Shown piece after piece: positions 13,380-25,956 of a stretch of DNA of 64,000 bases (its first letter is position 1; each line of letters starts with the position of its first letter). This DNA comes from Porphyra umbilicalis (Eukaryota > Rhodophyta > Bangiophyceae > Bangiales > Bangiaceae). A program made the position numbers and the translations under genes. The notes beneath the pieces were generated by a model, which saw only the letters and a list, made by a program, of their open reading frames with translations, was not told the origin of the DNA and did not search any database. The DNA is taken from NCBI GenBank assembly GCA_002049455.2, contig KV918845.1, forward strand, positions 203,126 to 267,125, given 5' to 3'.

Positions 13380-16300
13380 ACAGCATTAGTCGGAGGCCGC
13401 TGCCAGTAAGTTGATATGGCTGACGCTTCTCAGATACTTGTTCACCGTGAATTCTCTTCCGTTGGTCAGCTGTCACCGTCCTTTCTCCTTATCCGTGCGG
13501 CATCACGAGATCTCGCTCACGAGGCTGAAAACGTAGCCTCCCTGTCCTTGCGTTCCTCCCGATTTGGTCAGTCATAAATCGGGTGCTGTCGAGAATCGGG
13601 CGGATCGTATGCCCCTGATCGATACGAATGCGGAAGTGGGCATCAACGGGTAGGATGTGCTGCGCTTCGTGCTCCTTTTTTTCTTCTGAGGACCCGAGGG
13701 CCACCCTCTGATACGTCTACAAAGTTTGGGGTCGATTGATGTACATGCGCCGAAACCAGAGCCGTTTTTCCATAGGACTAATAAGATGAGATAGACTTTA
13801 GTCCACATCTGGCGATCAACCCATCTCTACGACTCCCCCTCTTTCACCGTAGGCGGTGCCCCACGAGGCCCCCTGCACAGCTCCAGTCAGTACTCCGATG
13901 CGGCGCTTTCCCACGCATCGCCGCCGCAGCACACAAGGCGTTCCACGACTACCGCCGAGTGGTCGCGTCCGTACGGCGCGCGACGGACACCGCCGGTCCG
14001 TTCGCTTCGAAGCAAACGAGCAAGTCTGACCTTCTGAGATCTCTACAGGAAAATTGAAATGAGTTCATGAACACGTGTCAATTCCACAAGTACACTAAAA
14101 TCGAGCGAAAATCAAACTGAAGCCTGCCCTAGGTAATCAAAGAAAAAAAATCGCCCCACAGCATGGGGACCTGGCCTTATCCGGCCACCTCCCCATGCCG
14201 TGGGGTCGTTATCGGCTCGAATGATTGGCTCACATCGCCCGAGATGATAACTTATCGATACCGGCTGAGCCAATGTCATCGCTCTGATTTAAAATCGATT
14301 GGTTCTGGGTCACACACGTTGCCAGTGCAGACCCACCCTGTCGAATCATTCAGGTACCAACTGGCCTATTGCACGCCTCCACGGGAAGGTATGGAATAAC
14401 AACTCTTTCTCTGATGCGAATTCTCTGCACTAAGTCGATCGCACTCCACGGCACCGCCGGCCCCCCCCGTTTAAAGAAGACGCGAAGCGCAATGAGCACC
14501 TCGGAGCATGCAACCCCAAAATGCCGAGGCAAGGCAAGTGTCATAGAGAAGCACAAACCACCAGACACGCCGGGACTGCCGACGCCCGACCGCCCGCCGC
14601 CCGACGCGACTCGTGCCGTGCCCCGCGCCGCCGCCGTCGCCGCGCTGCGGTGCCGGCGGCCGCCACACCTTCTGACGCCACCCCCCCCGTGGCGCGGCCG
14701 TGGCCGCCCAGCGACGCCGGGGGGAGACACGTTGTGCGCTGCGTCGGCGGCGGCGTCAGCGGCGACACCCCCGGCCGCACGGTCGCGGGCCAGTGACCAC
14801 CAACAGGCGGCCGCGGCAGCGGCGGCACCAGCCCCGGACGGCAGGTTTCCCACGTCTTCACCCGCATGTCCGTGCCATCCGACGCGCCGCCGCCACGGGC
14901 AAAAGCGCCGCTGTCGCCACGAATACACACGGGCGGGCGCCCCCGCCCCCCCCCCCGCCCTCCCCTCGCGCCCGTCGCAGTCGTGAGCGACAGCGGCGGG
15001 TGTGGCCGACAGCGGCCGCGTCGCCCCCGTCCCCCCGGACTCGCAGTGATCGCAACGACGGCCACAGCCCGCTGTGGTGCGCGCGTCCGTGCCGAGCGCG
15101 CGCCCGCCACCAGTGGCCACACTCCCGCACGGCGCGGAGGCACGGTCAGTGCAGCCTCATGGCGGCGCGACGCGGCCGTGGCCGGCCGCCACGCCCCGCC
15201 TTGCGCACCCTGTCTGTGTGTCACCCGACGCCAACTCGCGCGTACGGCGGCGGCCGCGGCGGCCATCTCCCTGACCGTGACTCCACCGTCCCCATTACAT
15301 TTTTTGCTCGTCAGCCCCCGGTGACTAAAGTCTGTCGCACTCTATTAGTCCTCTGAGTACCGCACTTTTTTTGGAGAGACCAGAACTCCGCCGCTACGAC
15401 CGCAAAAGACAAGCAGTCTTCACACAAGGGATAGAGACCCCCCGAACCTTTTTGCTGCAAGAAATGGTACACATTCTTCTGTAGGAAGCCCTTCAACGGC
15501 ACACCTATGTCGAAAATATACGGCTTCGACGCATCGTTTTCAGGCCTTCCGGCACACTGGGCGAGCCGCACGAGGTCACAGCACCGTTTCTCGCATTTGT
15601 CCCATGTTCATATACCTCGAGCATCCGAGTGCACTATTCTGCGCAGCGCTCCAATCCCACTGGTCGAAGGTAGACGTCCGTAAAGAGTATGTCGAGAAGA
15701 AGCGTAAGCGTTTTGTTGTAGCAATCCCCTGACATTGGGAGGCTACTTAAAAGTTCGCTGATCCAGAAGTGCGATCTATTGCGCGACTTTTGAGATTCGA
15801 TATCACGAGATCCGGCAGTCCATCGAGTCGCGCGCTTCGTCAGTAGCCAATGAGCGCCTGTGCATGGGCACTGCAAAATTAAATCCAGGATTGCCCTCGA
15901 AAGCCTCTTTGAGTGGCTCAAGCGCCATCGCACACCTACCCCCCCACCATTTCCCCGCCGTCGCTGTCGTGCCTCCCGCGGTCGTCGTCGTGGGGCAGCG
16001 TGTGTGTGCCACTGCACCGGTGGCCGAAGCGGACTATTCCCTCCAGAAAAGCAACGGCGCCGCCGGGGAGCGCTATGCGGGGGGGGGGCGGGGGGAGGGT
16101 GGGGGGGGGGGTTATGGGAACAGCTGCTCCGCACAACTGCAGTTGCTTTGCGTCGCCGGTGACGAGCGTCGCGCCGGCGGCGACGAGCGCCGCACTACAT
16201 TTCAGCGCGGCGGCTGACGTCGCCGGCGACGGGCGTGCTCCAACCGCCGACGTGGTTGCGTGCGCCGCACCCGCCGTGGCAAGCGGCGTCAGCGCTACGG

Positions 16301-16524
16301 CTGCACCCGCCGGTGCCGGCGGCGGCACTGCGATCGCAACCGTATCCGCCACCGCGCCTACATCCACCGCCCCGTTGTCGACTCCACAGCCCGCACGGGC
16401 CAACTGCGCCGGCCCATCACCAGAAGGGCCCGAGCGTGGGCGGGTGGGGGGGGGGGGGGGCAGGGGACGGAGGCGGCACTGCGCTCAGACGGCGCGCGTG
16501 CCGGTGCGGTGGCAGCCGGCGCCG
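13380..16524. repeat. satellite unit 6
   Basis: Full copy with the G variant (CTGTCGCAC) near 15332 and otherwise consensus-like. Confidence 0.9.
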
Positions 16525-19500
16525 ACAGCATTAGTCGGAGGCCGCTGCCAGTAAGTTGATATGGCTGACGCTTCTCAGATACTTGTTCACCGTGAATTCT
16601 CTTCCGTTGGTCAGCTGTCACCGTCCTTTCTCCTTATCCGTGCGGCATCACGAGATCTCGCTCACGAGGCTGAAAACGTAGCCTCCCTGTCCTTGCGTTC
16701 CTCCCGATTTGGTCAGTCATAAATCGGGTGCTGTCGAGAATCGGGCGGATCGTATGCCCCTGATCGATACGAATGCGGAAGTGGGCATCAACGGGTAGGA
16801 TGTGCTGCGCTTCGTGCTCCTTTTCTTCTTCTGAGGACCCGAGGGCCACCCTCTGATACGTCTACAAAGTTTGGGGTCGATTGATGTACATGCGCCGAAA
16901 CCAGAGCCGTTTTTCCATAGGACTAATAAGATGAGATAGACTTTAGTCCACATCTGGCGATCAACCCATCTCTACGACTCCCCCTCTTTCACCGTAGGCG
17001 GTGCCCCACGAGGCCCCCTGCACAGCTCCAGTCAGTACTCCGATGCGGCGCTTTCCCACGCATCGCCGCCGCAGCACACAAGGCGTTCCACGACTACCGC
17101 CGAGTGGTCGCGTCCGTACGGCGCGCGACGGACACCGCCGGTCCGTTCGCTTCGAAGCAAACGAGCAAGTCTGACCTTCTGAGATCTCTACAGGAAAATT
17201 GAAATGAGTTCATGAACACGTGTCAATTCCACAAGTACACTAAAATCGAGCGAAAATCAAACTGAAGCCTGCCCTAGGTAATCAAAGAAAAAAAATCGCC
17301 CCACAGCATGGGGACCTGGCCTTATCCGGCCACCTCCCCATGCCGTGGGGTCGTTATCGGCTCGAATGATTGGCTCACATCGCCCGAGATGATAACTTAT
17401 CGATACCGGCTGAGCCAATGTCATCGCTCTGATTTAAAATCGATTGGTTCTGGGTCACACACGTTGCCAGTGCAGACCCACCCTGTCGAATCATTCAGGT
17501 ACCAACTGGCCTATTGCACGCCTCCACGGGAAGGTATGGAATAACAACTCTTTCTCTGATGCGAATTCTCTGCACTAAGTCGATCGCACTCCACGGCACC
17601 GCCGGCCCCCCCCGTTTAAAGAAGACGCGAAGCGCAATGAGCACCTCGGAGCATGCAACCCCAAAATGCCGAGGCAAGGCAAGTGTCATAGAGAAGCACA
17701 AACCACCAGACACGCCGGGACTGCCGACGCCCGACCGCCCGCCGCCCGACGCGACTCGTGCCGTGCCCCGCGCCGCCGCCGTCGCCGCGCTGCGGTGCCG
17801 GCGGCCGCCACACCTTCTGACGCCACCCCCCCCGTGGCGCGGCCGTGGCCGCCCAGCGACGCCGGGGGGAGACACGTTGTGCGCTGCGTCGGCGGCGGCG
17901 TCAGCGGCGACACCCCCGGCCGCACGGTCGCGGGCCAGTGACCACCAACAGGCGGCCGCGGCAGCGGCGGCACCAGCCCCGGACGGCAGGTTTCCCACGT
18001 CGTCACCCGCATGTCCGTGCCATCCGACGCGCCGCCGCCACGGGCAAAAGCGCCGCTGTCGCCACGAATACACACGGGCGGGCGCCCCCGCCCCCCCCCC
18101 CGCCCTCCCCTCGCGCCCGTCGCAGTCGTGAGCGACAGCGGCGGGTGTGGCCGACAGCGGCCGCGTCGCCCCCGTCCCCCCGGACTCGCAGTGATCGCAA
18201 CGACGGCCACAGCCCGCTGTGGTGCGCGCGTCCGTGCCGAGCGCGCGCCCGCCACCAGTGGCCACACTCCCGCACGGCGCGGAGGCACGGTCAGTGCAGC
18301 CTCATGGCGGCGCGACGCGGCCGTGGCCGGCCGCCACGCCCCGCCTTGCGCACCCTGTCTGTGTGTCACCCGACGCCAACTCGCGCGTACGGCGGCGGCC
18401 GCGGCGGCCATCTCCCTGACCGTGACTCCACCGTCCCCATTACATTTTTTGCTCGTCAGCCCCCGGTGACTAAAGTCTGTCTCACTCTATTAGTCCTCTG
18501 AGTACCGCACTTTTTTTGGAGAGACCAGAACTCCGCCGCTACGACCGCAAAAGACAAGCAGTCTTCACACAAGGGATAGAGACCCCCCGAACCTTTTTGC
18601 TGCAAGAAATGGTACACATTCTTCTGTAGGAAGCCCTTCAACGGCACACCTATGTCGAAAATATACGGCTTCGACGCATCGTTTTCAGGCCTTCCGGCAC
18701 ACTGGGCGAGCCGCACGAGGTCACAGCACCGTTTCTCGCATTTGTCCCATGTTCATATACCTCGAGCATCCGAGTGCACTATTCTGCGCAGCGCTCCAAT
18801 CCCACTGGTCGAAGGTAGACGTCCGTAAAGAGTATGTCGAGAAGAAGCGTAAGCGTTTTGTTGTAGCAATCCCCTGACATTGGGAGGCTACTTAAAAGTT
18901 CGCTGATCCAGAAGTGCGATCTATTGCGCGACTTTTGAGATTCGATATCACGAGATCCGGCAGTCCATCGAGTCGCGCGCTTCGTCAGTAGCCAATGAGC
19001 GCCTGTGCATGGGCACTGCAAAATTAAATCCAGGATTGCCCTCGAAAGCCTCTTTGAGTGGCTCAAGCGCCATCGCACACCTACCCCCCACCATTTCCCC
19101 GCCGTCGCTGTCGTGCCTCCCGCGGTCGTCGTCGTGGGGCAGCGTGTGTGTGCCACTGCACCGGTGGCCGAAGCGGACTATTCCCTCCAGAAAAGCAACG
19201 GCGCCGCCGGGGAGCGCTATGCGGGGGGGGGCGGGGGGAGGGTGGGGGGGGGGGTTATGGGAACAGCTGCTCCGCACAACTGCAGTTGCTTTGCGTCGCC
19301 GGTGACGAGCGTCGCGCCGGCGGCGACGAGCGCCGCACTACATTTCAGCGCGGCGGCTGACGTCGCCGGCGACGGACGTGCTCCAACCGCCGACGTGGTT
19401 GCGTGCGCCGCACCCGCCGTGGCAAGCGGCGTCAGCGCTACGGCTGCACCCGCCGGTGCCGGCGGCGGCACTGCGATCGCAACCGTATCCGCCACCGCGC

Positions 19501-19667
19501 CTACATCCACCGCCCCGTTGTCGACTCCACAGCCCGCACGGGCCAACTGCGCCGGCCCATCACCAGAAGGGCCCGAGCGTGGGCGGGTGGGGGGGGGGGG
19601 GGGCAGGGGACGGAGGCGGCACTGCGCTCAGACGGCGCGCGTGCCGGTGCGGTGGCAGCCGGCGCCG
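16525..19667. repeat. satellite unit 7
   Basis: Full copy with the T variant near 18478, GTCGTCACC near 18000, GACGGACG near 19373, and a private C inside the T run near 16825. Confidence 0.9.
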
Positions 19668-22600
19668 ACAGCATTAGTCGGAGGCCGCTGCCAGTAAGTT
19701 GATATGGCTGACGCTTCTCAGATACTTGTTCACCGTGAATTCTCTTCCGTTGGTCAGCTGTCACCGTCCTTTCTCCTTATCCGTGCGGCATCACGAGATC
19801 TCGCTCACGAGGCTGAAAACGTAGCCTCCCTGTCCTTGCGTTCCTCCCGATTTGGTCAGTCATAAATCGGGTGCTGTCGAGAATCGGGCGGATCGTATGC
19901 CCCTGATCGATACGAATGCGGAAGTGGGCATCAACGGGTAGGATGTGCTGCGCTTCGTGCTCCTTTTTTTCTTCTGAGGACCCGAGGGCCACCCTCTGAT
20001 ACGTCTACAAAGTTTGGGGTCGATTGATGTACATGCGCCGAAACCAGAGCCGTTTTTCCATAGGACTAATAAGATGAGATAGACTTTAGTCCACATCTGG
20101 CGATCAACCCATCTCTACGACTCCCCCTCTTTCACCGTAGGCGGTGCCCCACGAGGCCCCCTGCACAGCTCCAGTCAGTACTCCGATGCGGCGCTTTCCC
20201 ACGCATCGCCGCCGCAGCACACAAGGCGTTCCACGACTACCGCCGAGTGGTCGCGTCCGTACGGCGCGCGACGGACACCGCCGGTCCGTTCGCTTCGAAG
20301 CAAACGAGCAAGTCTGACCTTCTGAGATCTCTACAGGAAAATTGAAATGAGTTCATGAACACGTGTCAATTCCACAAGTACACTAAAATCGAGCGAAAAT
20401 CAAACTGAAGCCTGCCCTAGGTAATCAAAGAAAAAAAATCGCCCCACAGCATGGGGACCTGGCCTTATCCGGCCACCTCCCCATGCCGTGGGGTCGTTAT
20501 CGGCTCGAATGATTGGCTCACATCGCCCGAGATGATAACTTATCGATACCGGCTGAGCCAATGTCATCGCTCTGATTTAAAATCGATTGGTTCTGGGTCA
20601 CACACGTTGCCAGTGCAGACCCACCCTGTCGAATCATTCAGGTACCAACTGGCCTATTGCACGCCTCCACGGGAAGGTATGGAATAACAACTCTTTCTCT
20701 GATGCGAATTCTCTGCACTAAGTCGATCGCACTCCACGGCACCGCCGGCCCCCCCCGTTTAAAGAAGACGCGAAGCGCAATGAGCACCCCGGAGCATGCA
20801 ACCCCAAAATGCCGAGGCAAGGCAAGTGTCATAGAGAAGCACAAACCACCAGACACGCCGGGACTGCCGACGCCCGACCGCCCGCCGCCCGACGCGACTC
20901 GTGCCGTGCCCCGCGCCGCCGCCGTCGCCGCGCTGCGGTGCCGGCGGCCGCCACACCTTCTGACGCCACCCCCCCCCGTGGCGCGGCCGTGGCCGCCCAG
21001 CGACGCCGGGGGGAGACACGTTGTGCGCTGCGTCGGCGGCGGCGTCAGCGGCGACACCCCCGGCCGCACGGTCGCGGGCCAGTGACCACCAACAGGCGGC
21101 CGCGGCAGCGGCGGCACCAGCCCCGGACGGCAGGTTTCCCACGTCTTCACCCGCATGTCCGTGCCATCCGACGCGCCGCCGCCACGGGCAAAAGCGCCGC
21201 TGTCGCCACGAATACACACGGGCGGGCGCCCCCGCCCCCCCCCCCGCCCTCCCCTCGCGCCCGTCGCAGTCGTGAGCGACAGCGGCGGGTGTGGCCGACA
21301 GCGGCCGCGTCGCCCCCGTCCCCCCGGACTCGCAGTGATCGCAACGACGGCCACAGCCCGCTGTGGTGCGCGCGTCCGTGCCGAGCGCGCGCCCGCCACC
21401 AGTGGCCACACTCCCGCACGGCGCGGAGGCACGGTCAGTGCAGCCTCATGGCGGCGCGACGCGGCCGTGGCCGGCCGCCACGCCCCGCCTTGCGCACCCT
21501 GTCTGTGTGTCACCCGACGCCAACTCGCGCGTACGGCGGCGGCCGCGGCGGCCATCTCCCTGACCGTGACTCCACCGTCCCCATTACATTTTTTGCTCGT
21601 CAGCCCCCGGTGACTAAAGTCTGTCGCACTCTATTAGTCCTCTGAGTACCGCACTTTTTTTGGAGAGACCAGAACTCCGCCGCTACGACCGCAAAAGACA
21701 AGCAGTCTTCACACAAGGGATAGAGACCCCCCGAACCTTTTTGCTGCAAGAAATGGTACACATTCTTCTGTAGGAAGCCCTTCAACGGCACACCTATGTC
21801 GAAAATATACGGCTTCGACGCATCGTTTTCAGGCCTTCCGGCACACTGGGCGAGCCGCACGAGGTCACAGCACCGTTTCTCGCATTTGTCCCATGTTCAT
21901 ATACCTCGAGCATCCGAGTGCACTATTCTGCGCAGCGCTCCAATCCCACTGGTCGAAGGTAGACGTCCGTAAAGAGTATGTCGAGAAGAAGCGTAAGCGT
22001 TTTGTTGTAGCAATCCCCTGACATTGGGAGGCTACTTAAAAGTTCGCTGATCCAGAAGTGCGATCTATTGCGCGACTTTTGAGATTCGATATCACGAGAT
22101 CCGGCAGTCCATCGAGTCGCGCGCTTCGTCAGTAGCCAATGAGCGCCTGTGCATGGGCACTGCAAAATTAAATCCAGGATTGCCCTCGAAAGCCTCTTTG
22201 AGTGGCTCAAGCGCCATCGCACACCTACCCCCCCACCATTTCCCCGCCGTCGCTGTCGTGCCTCCCGCGGTCGTCGTCGTGGGGCAGCGTGTGTGTGCCA
22301 CTGCACCGGTGGCCGAAGCGGACTATTCCCTCCAGAAAAGCAACGGCGCCGCCGGGGAGCGCTATGCGGGGGGGGGCGGGGGGAGGGTGGGGGGGGGGTT
22401 ATGGGAACAGCTGCTCCGCACAACTGCAGTTGCTTTGCGTCGCCGGTGACGAGCGTCGCGCCGGCGGCGACGAGCGCCGCACTACATTTCAGCGCGGCGG
22501 CTGACGTCGCCGGCGACGGGCGTGCTCCAACCACCGACGTGGTTGCGTGCGCCGCACCCGCCGTGGCAAGCGGCGTCAGCGCTACGGCTGCACCCGCCGG

Positions 22601-22811
22601 TGCCGGCGGCGGCACTGCGATCGCAACCGTATCCGCCACCGCGCCTACATCCACCGCCCCGTTGTCGACTCCACAGCCCGCACGGGCCAACTGCGCCGGC
22701 CCATCACCAGAAGGGCCCGAGCGTGGGCGGGTGGGGGGGGGGGGGGGCAGGGGACGGAGGCGGCACTGCGCTCAGACGGCGCGCGTGCCGGTGCGGTGGC
22801 AGCCGGCGCCG
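19668..22811. repeat. satellite unit 8
   Basis: Full copy with the G variant near 21621 and private changes GAGCACCCC near 20784 and CAACCACCG near 22529. Confidence 0.9.
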
Positions 22812-25800
22812 ACAGCATTAGTCGGAGGCCGCTGCCAGTAAGTTGATATGGCTGACGCTTCTCAGATACTTGTTCACCGTGAATTCTCTTCCGTTGGTCA
22901 GCTGTCACCGTCCTTTCTCCTTATCCGTGCGGCATCACGAGATCTCGCTCACGAGGCTGAAAACGTAGCCTCCCTGTCCTTGCGTTCCTCCCGATTTGGT
23001 CAGTCATAAATCGGGTGCTGTCGAGAATCGGGCGGATCGTATGCCCCTGATCGATACGAATGCGGAAGTGGGCATCAACGGGTAGGATGTGCTGCGCTTT
23101 GTGCTCCTTTTTTTCTTCTGAGGACCCGAGGGCCACCCTCTGATACGTCTACAAAGTTTGGGGTCGATTGATGTACATGCGCCGAAACCAGAGCCGTTTT
23201 TCCATAGGACTAATAAGATGAGATAGACTTTAGTCCACATCTGGCGATCAACCCATCTCTACGACTCCCCCTCTTTCACCGTAGGCGGTGCCCCACGAGG
23301 CCCCCTGCACAGCTCCAGTCAGTACTCCGATGCGGCGCTTTCCCACGCATCGCCGCCGCAGCACACAAGGCGTTCCACGACTACCGCCGAGTGGTCGCGT
23401 CCGTACGGCGCGCGACGGACACCGCCGGTCCGTTCGCTTCGAAGCAAACGAGCAAGTCTGACCTTCTGAGATCTCTACAGGAAAATTGAAATGAGTTCAT
23501 GAACACGTGTCAATTCCACAAGTACACTAAAATCGAGCGAAAATCAAGCTGAAGCCTGCCCTAGGTAATCAAAGAAAAAAAATCGCCCCACAGCATGGGG
23601 ACCTGGCCTTATCCGGCCACCTCCCCATGCCGTGGGGTCGTTATCGGCTCGAATGATTGGCTCACATCGCCCGAGATGATAACTTATCGATACCGGCTGA
23701 GCCAATGTCATCGCTCTGATTTAAAATCGATTGGTTCTGGGTCACACACGTTGCCAGTGCAGACCCACCCTGTCGAATCATTCAGGTACCAACTGGCCTA
23801 TTGCACGCCTCCACGGGAAGGTATGGAATAACAACTCTTTCTCTGATGCGAATTCTCTGCACTAAGTCGATCGCACTCCACGGCACCGCCGGCCCCCCAC
23901 GTTTAAAGAAGACGCGAAGCGCAATGAGCACCTCGGAGCATGCAACCCCAAAATGCCGAGGCAAGGCAAGTGTCATAGAGAAGCACAAACCACCAGACAC
24001 GCCGGGACTGCCGACGCCCGACCGCCCGCCGCCCGACGCGACTCGTGCCGTGCCCCGCGCCGCCGCCGTCGCCGCGCTGCGGTGCCGGCGGCCGCCACAC
24101 CTTCTGACGCCACCCCCCCCCGTGGCGCGGCCGTGGCCGCCCAGCGACGCCGGGGGGAGACACGTTGTGCGCTGCGTCGGCGGCGGCGTCAGCGGCGACA
24201 CCCCCGGCCGCACGGTCGCGGGCCAGTGACCACCAACAGGCGGCCGCGGCAGCGGCGGCACCAGCCCCGGACGGCAGGTTTCCCACGTCGTCACCCGCAT
24301 GTCCGTGCCATCCGACGCGCCGCCGCCACGGGCAAAAGCGCCGCTGTCGCCACGAATACACACGGGCGGGCGCCCCCGCCCCCCCCCCCGCCCTCCCCTC
24401 GCGCCCGTCGCAGTCGTGAGCGACAGCGGCGGGTGTGGCCGACAGCGGCCGCGTCGCCCCCGTCCCCCCGGACTCGCAGTGATCGCAACGACGGCCACAG
24501 CCCGCTGTGGTGCGCGCGTCCGTGCCGAGCGCGCGCCCGCCACCAGTGGCCACACTCCCGCACGGCGCGGAGGCACGGTCAGTGCAGCCTCATGGCGGCG
24601 CGACGCGGCCGTGGCCGGCCGCCACGCCCCGCCTTGCGCACCCTGTCTGTGTGTCACCCGACGCCAACTCGCGCGTACGGCGGCGGCCGCGGCGGCCATC
24701 TCCCTGACCGTGACTCCACCGTCCCCATTACATTTTTTGCTCGTCAGCCCCCGGTGACTAAAGTCTGTCTCACTCTATTAGTCCTCTGAGTACCGCACTT
24801 TTTTTGGAGAGACCAGAACTCCGCCGCTACGACCGCAAAAGACAAGCAGTCTTCACACAAGGGATAGAGACCCCCCGAACCTTTTTGCTGCAAGAAATGG
24901 TACACATTCTTCTGTAGGAAGCCCTTCAACGGCACACCTATGTCGAAAATATACGGCTTCGACGCATCGTTTTCAGGCCTTCCGGCACACTGGGCGAGCC
25001 GCACGAGGTCACAGCACCGTTTCTCGCATTTGTCCCATGTTCATATACCTCGAGCATCCGAGTGCACTATTCTGCGCAGCGCTCCAATCCCACTGGTCGA
25101 AGGTAGACGTCCGTAAAGAGTATGTCGAGAAGAAGCGTAAGCGTTTTGTTGTAGCAATCCCCTGACATTGGGAGGCTACTTAAAAGTTCGCTGATCCAGA
25201 AGTGCGATCTATTGCGCGACTTTTGAGATTCGATATCACGAGATCCGGCAGTCCATCGAGTCGCGCGCTTCGTCAGTAGCCAATGAGCGCCTGTGCATGG
25301 GCACTGCAAAATTAAATCCAGGATTGCCCTCGAAAGCCTCTTTGAGTGGCTCAAGCGCCATCGCACACCTACCCCCCCACCATTTCCCCGCCGTCGCTGT
25401 CGTGCCTCCCGCGGTCGTCGTCGTGGGGCAGCGTGTGTGTGCCACTGCACCGGTGGCCGAAGCGGACTATTCCCTCCAGAAAAGCAACGGCGCCGCCGGG
25501 GAGCGCTATGCGGGGGGGGGGCGGGGGGAGGGTGGGGGGGGGGTTATGGGAACAGCTGCTCCGCACAACTGCAGTTGCTTTGCGTCGCCGGTGACGAGCG
25601 TCGCGCCGGCGGCGACGAGCGCCGCACTACTTTTCAGCGCGGCGGCTGACGTCGCCGGCGACGGGCGTGCTCCAACCGCCGACGTGGTTGCGTGCGCCGC
25701 ACCCGCCGTGGCAAGCGGCGTCAGCGCTACGGCTGCACCCGCCGGTGCCGGCGGCGGCACTGCGATCGCAACCGTATCCGCCACCGCGCCTACATCCACC

Positions 25801-25956
25801 GCCCCGTTGTCGACTCCACAGCCCGCACGGGCCAACTGCGCCGGCCCATCACCAGAAGGGCCCGAGCGTGGGCGGGTGGGGGGGGGGGGGGGCAGGGGAC
25901 GGAGGCGGCACTGCGCTCAGACGGCGCGCGTGCCGGTGCGGTGGCAGCCGGCGCCG
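22812..25956. repeat. satellite unit 9
   Basis: Full copy with the T variant near 24765, GCTTTGTG near 23097, AATCAAGCTG near 23543, GTCGTCACC near 24289, and a private T in CACTACTTTTC near 25628. It shares AATCAAGCTG and GTCGTCACC with the next copy. Confidence 0.9.
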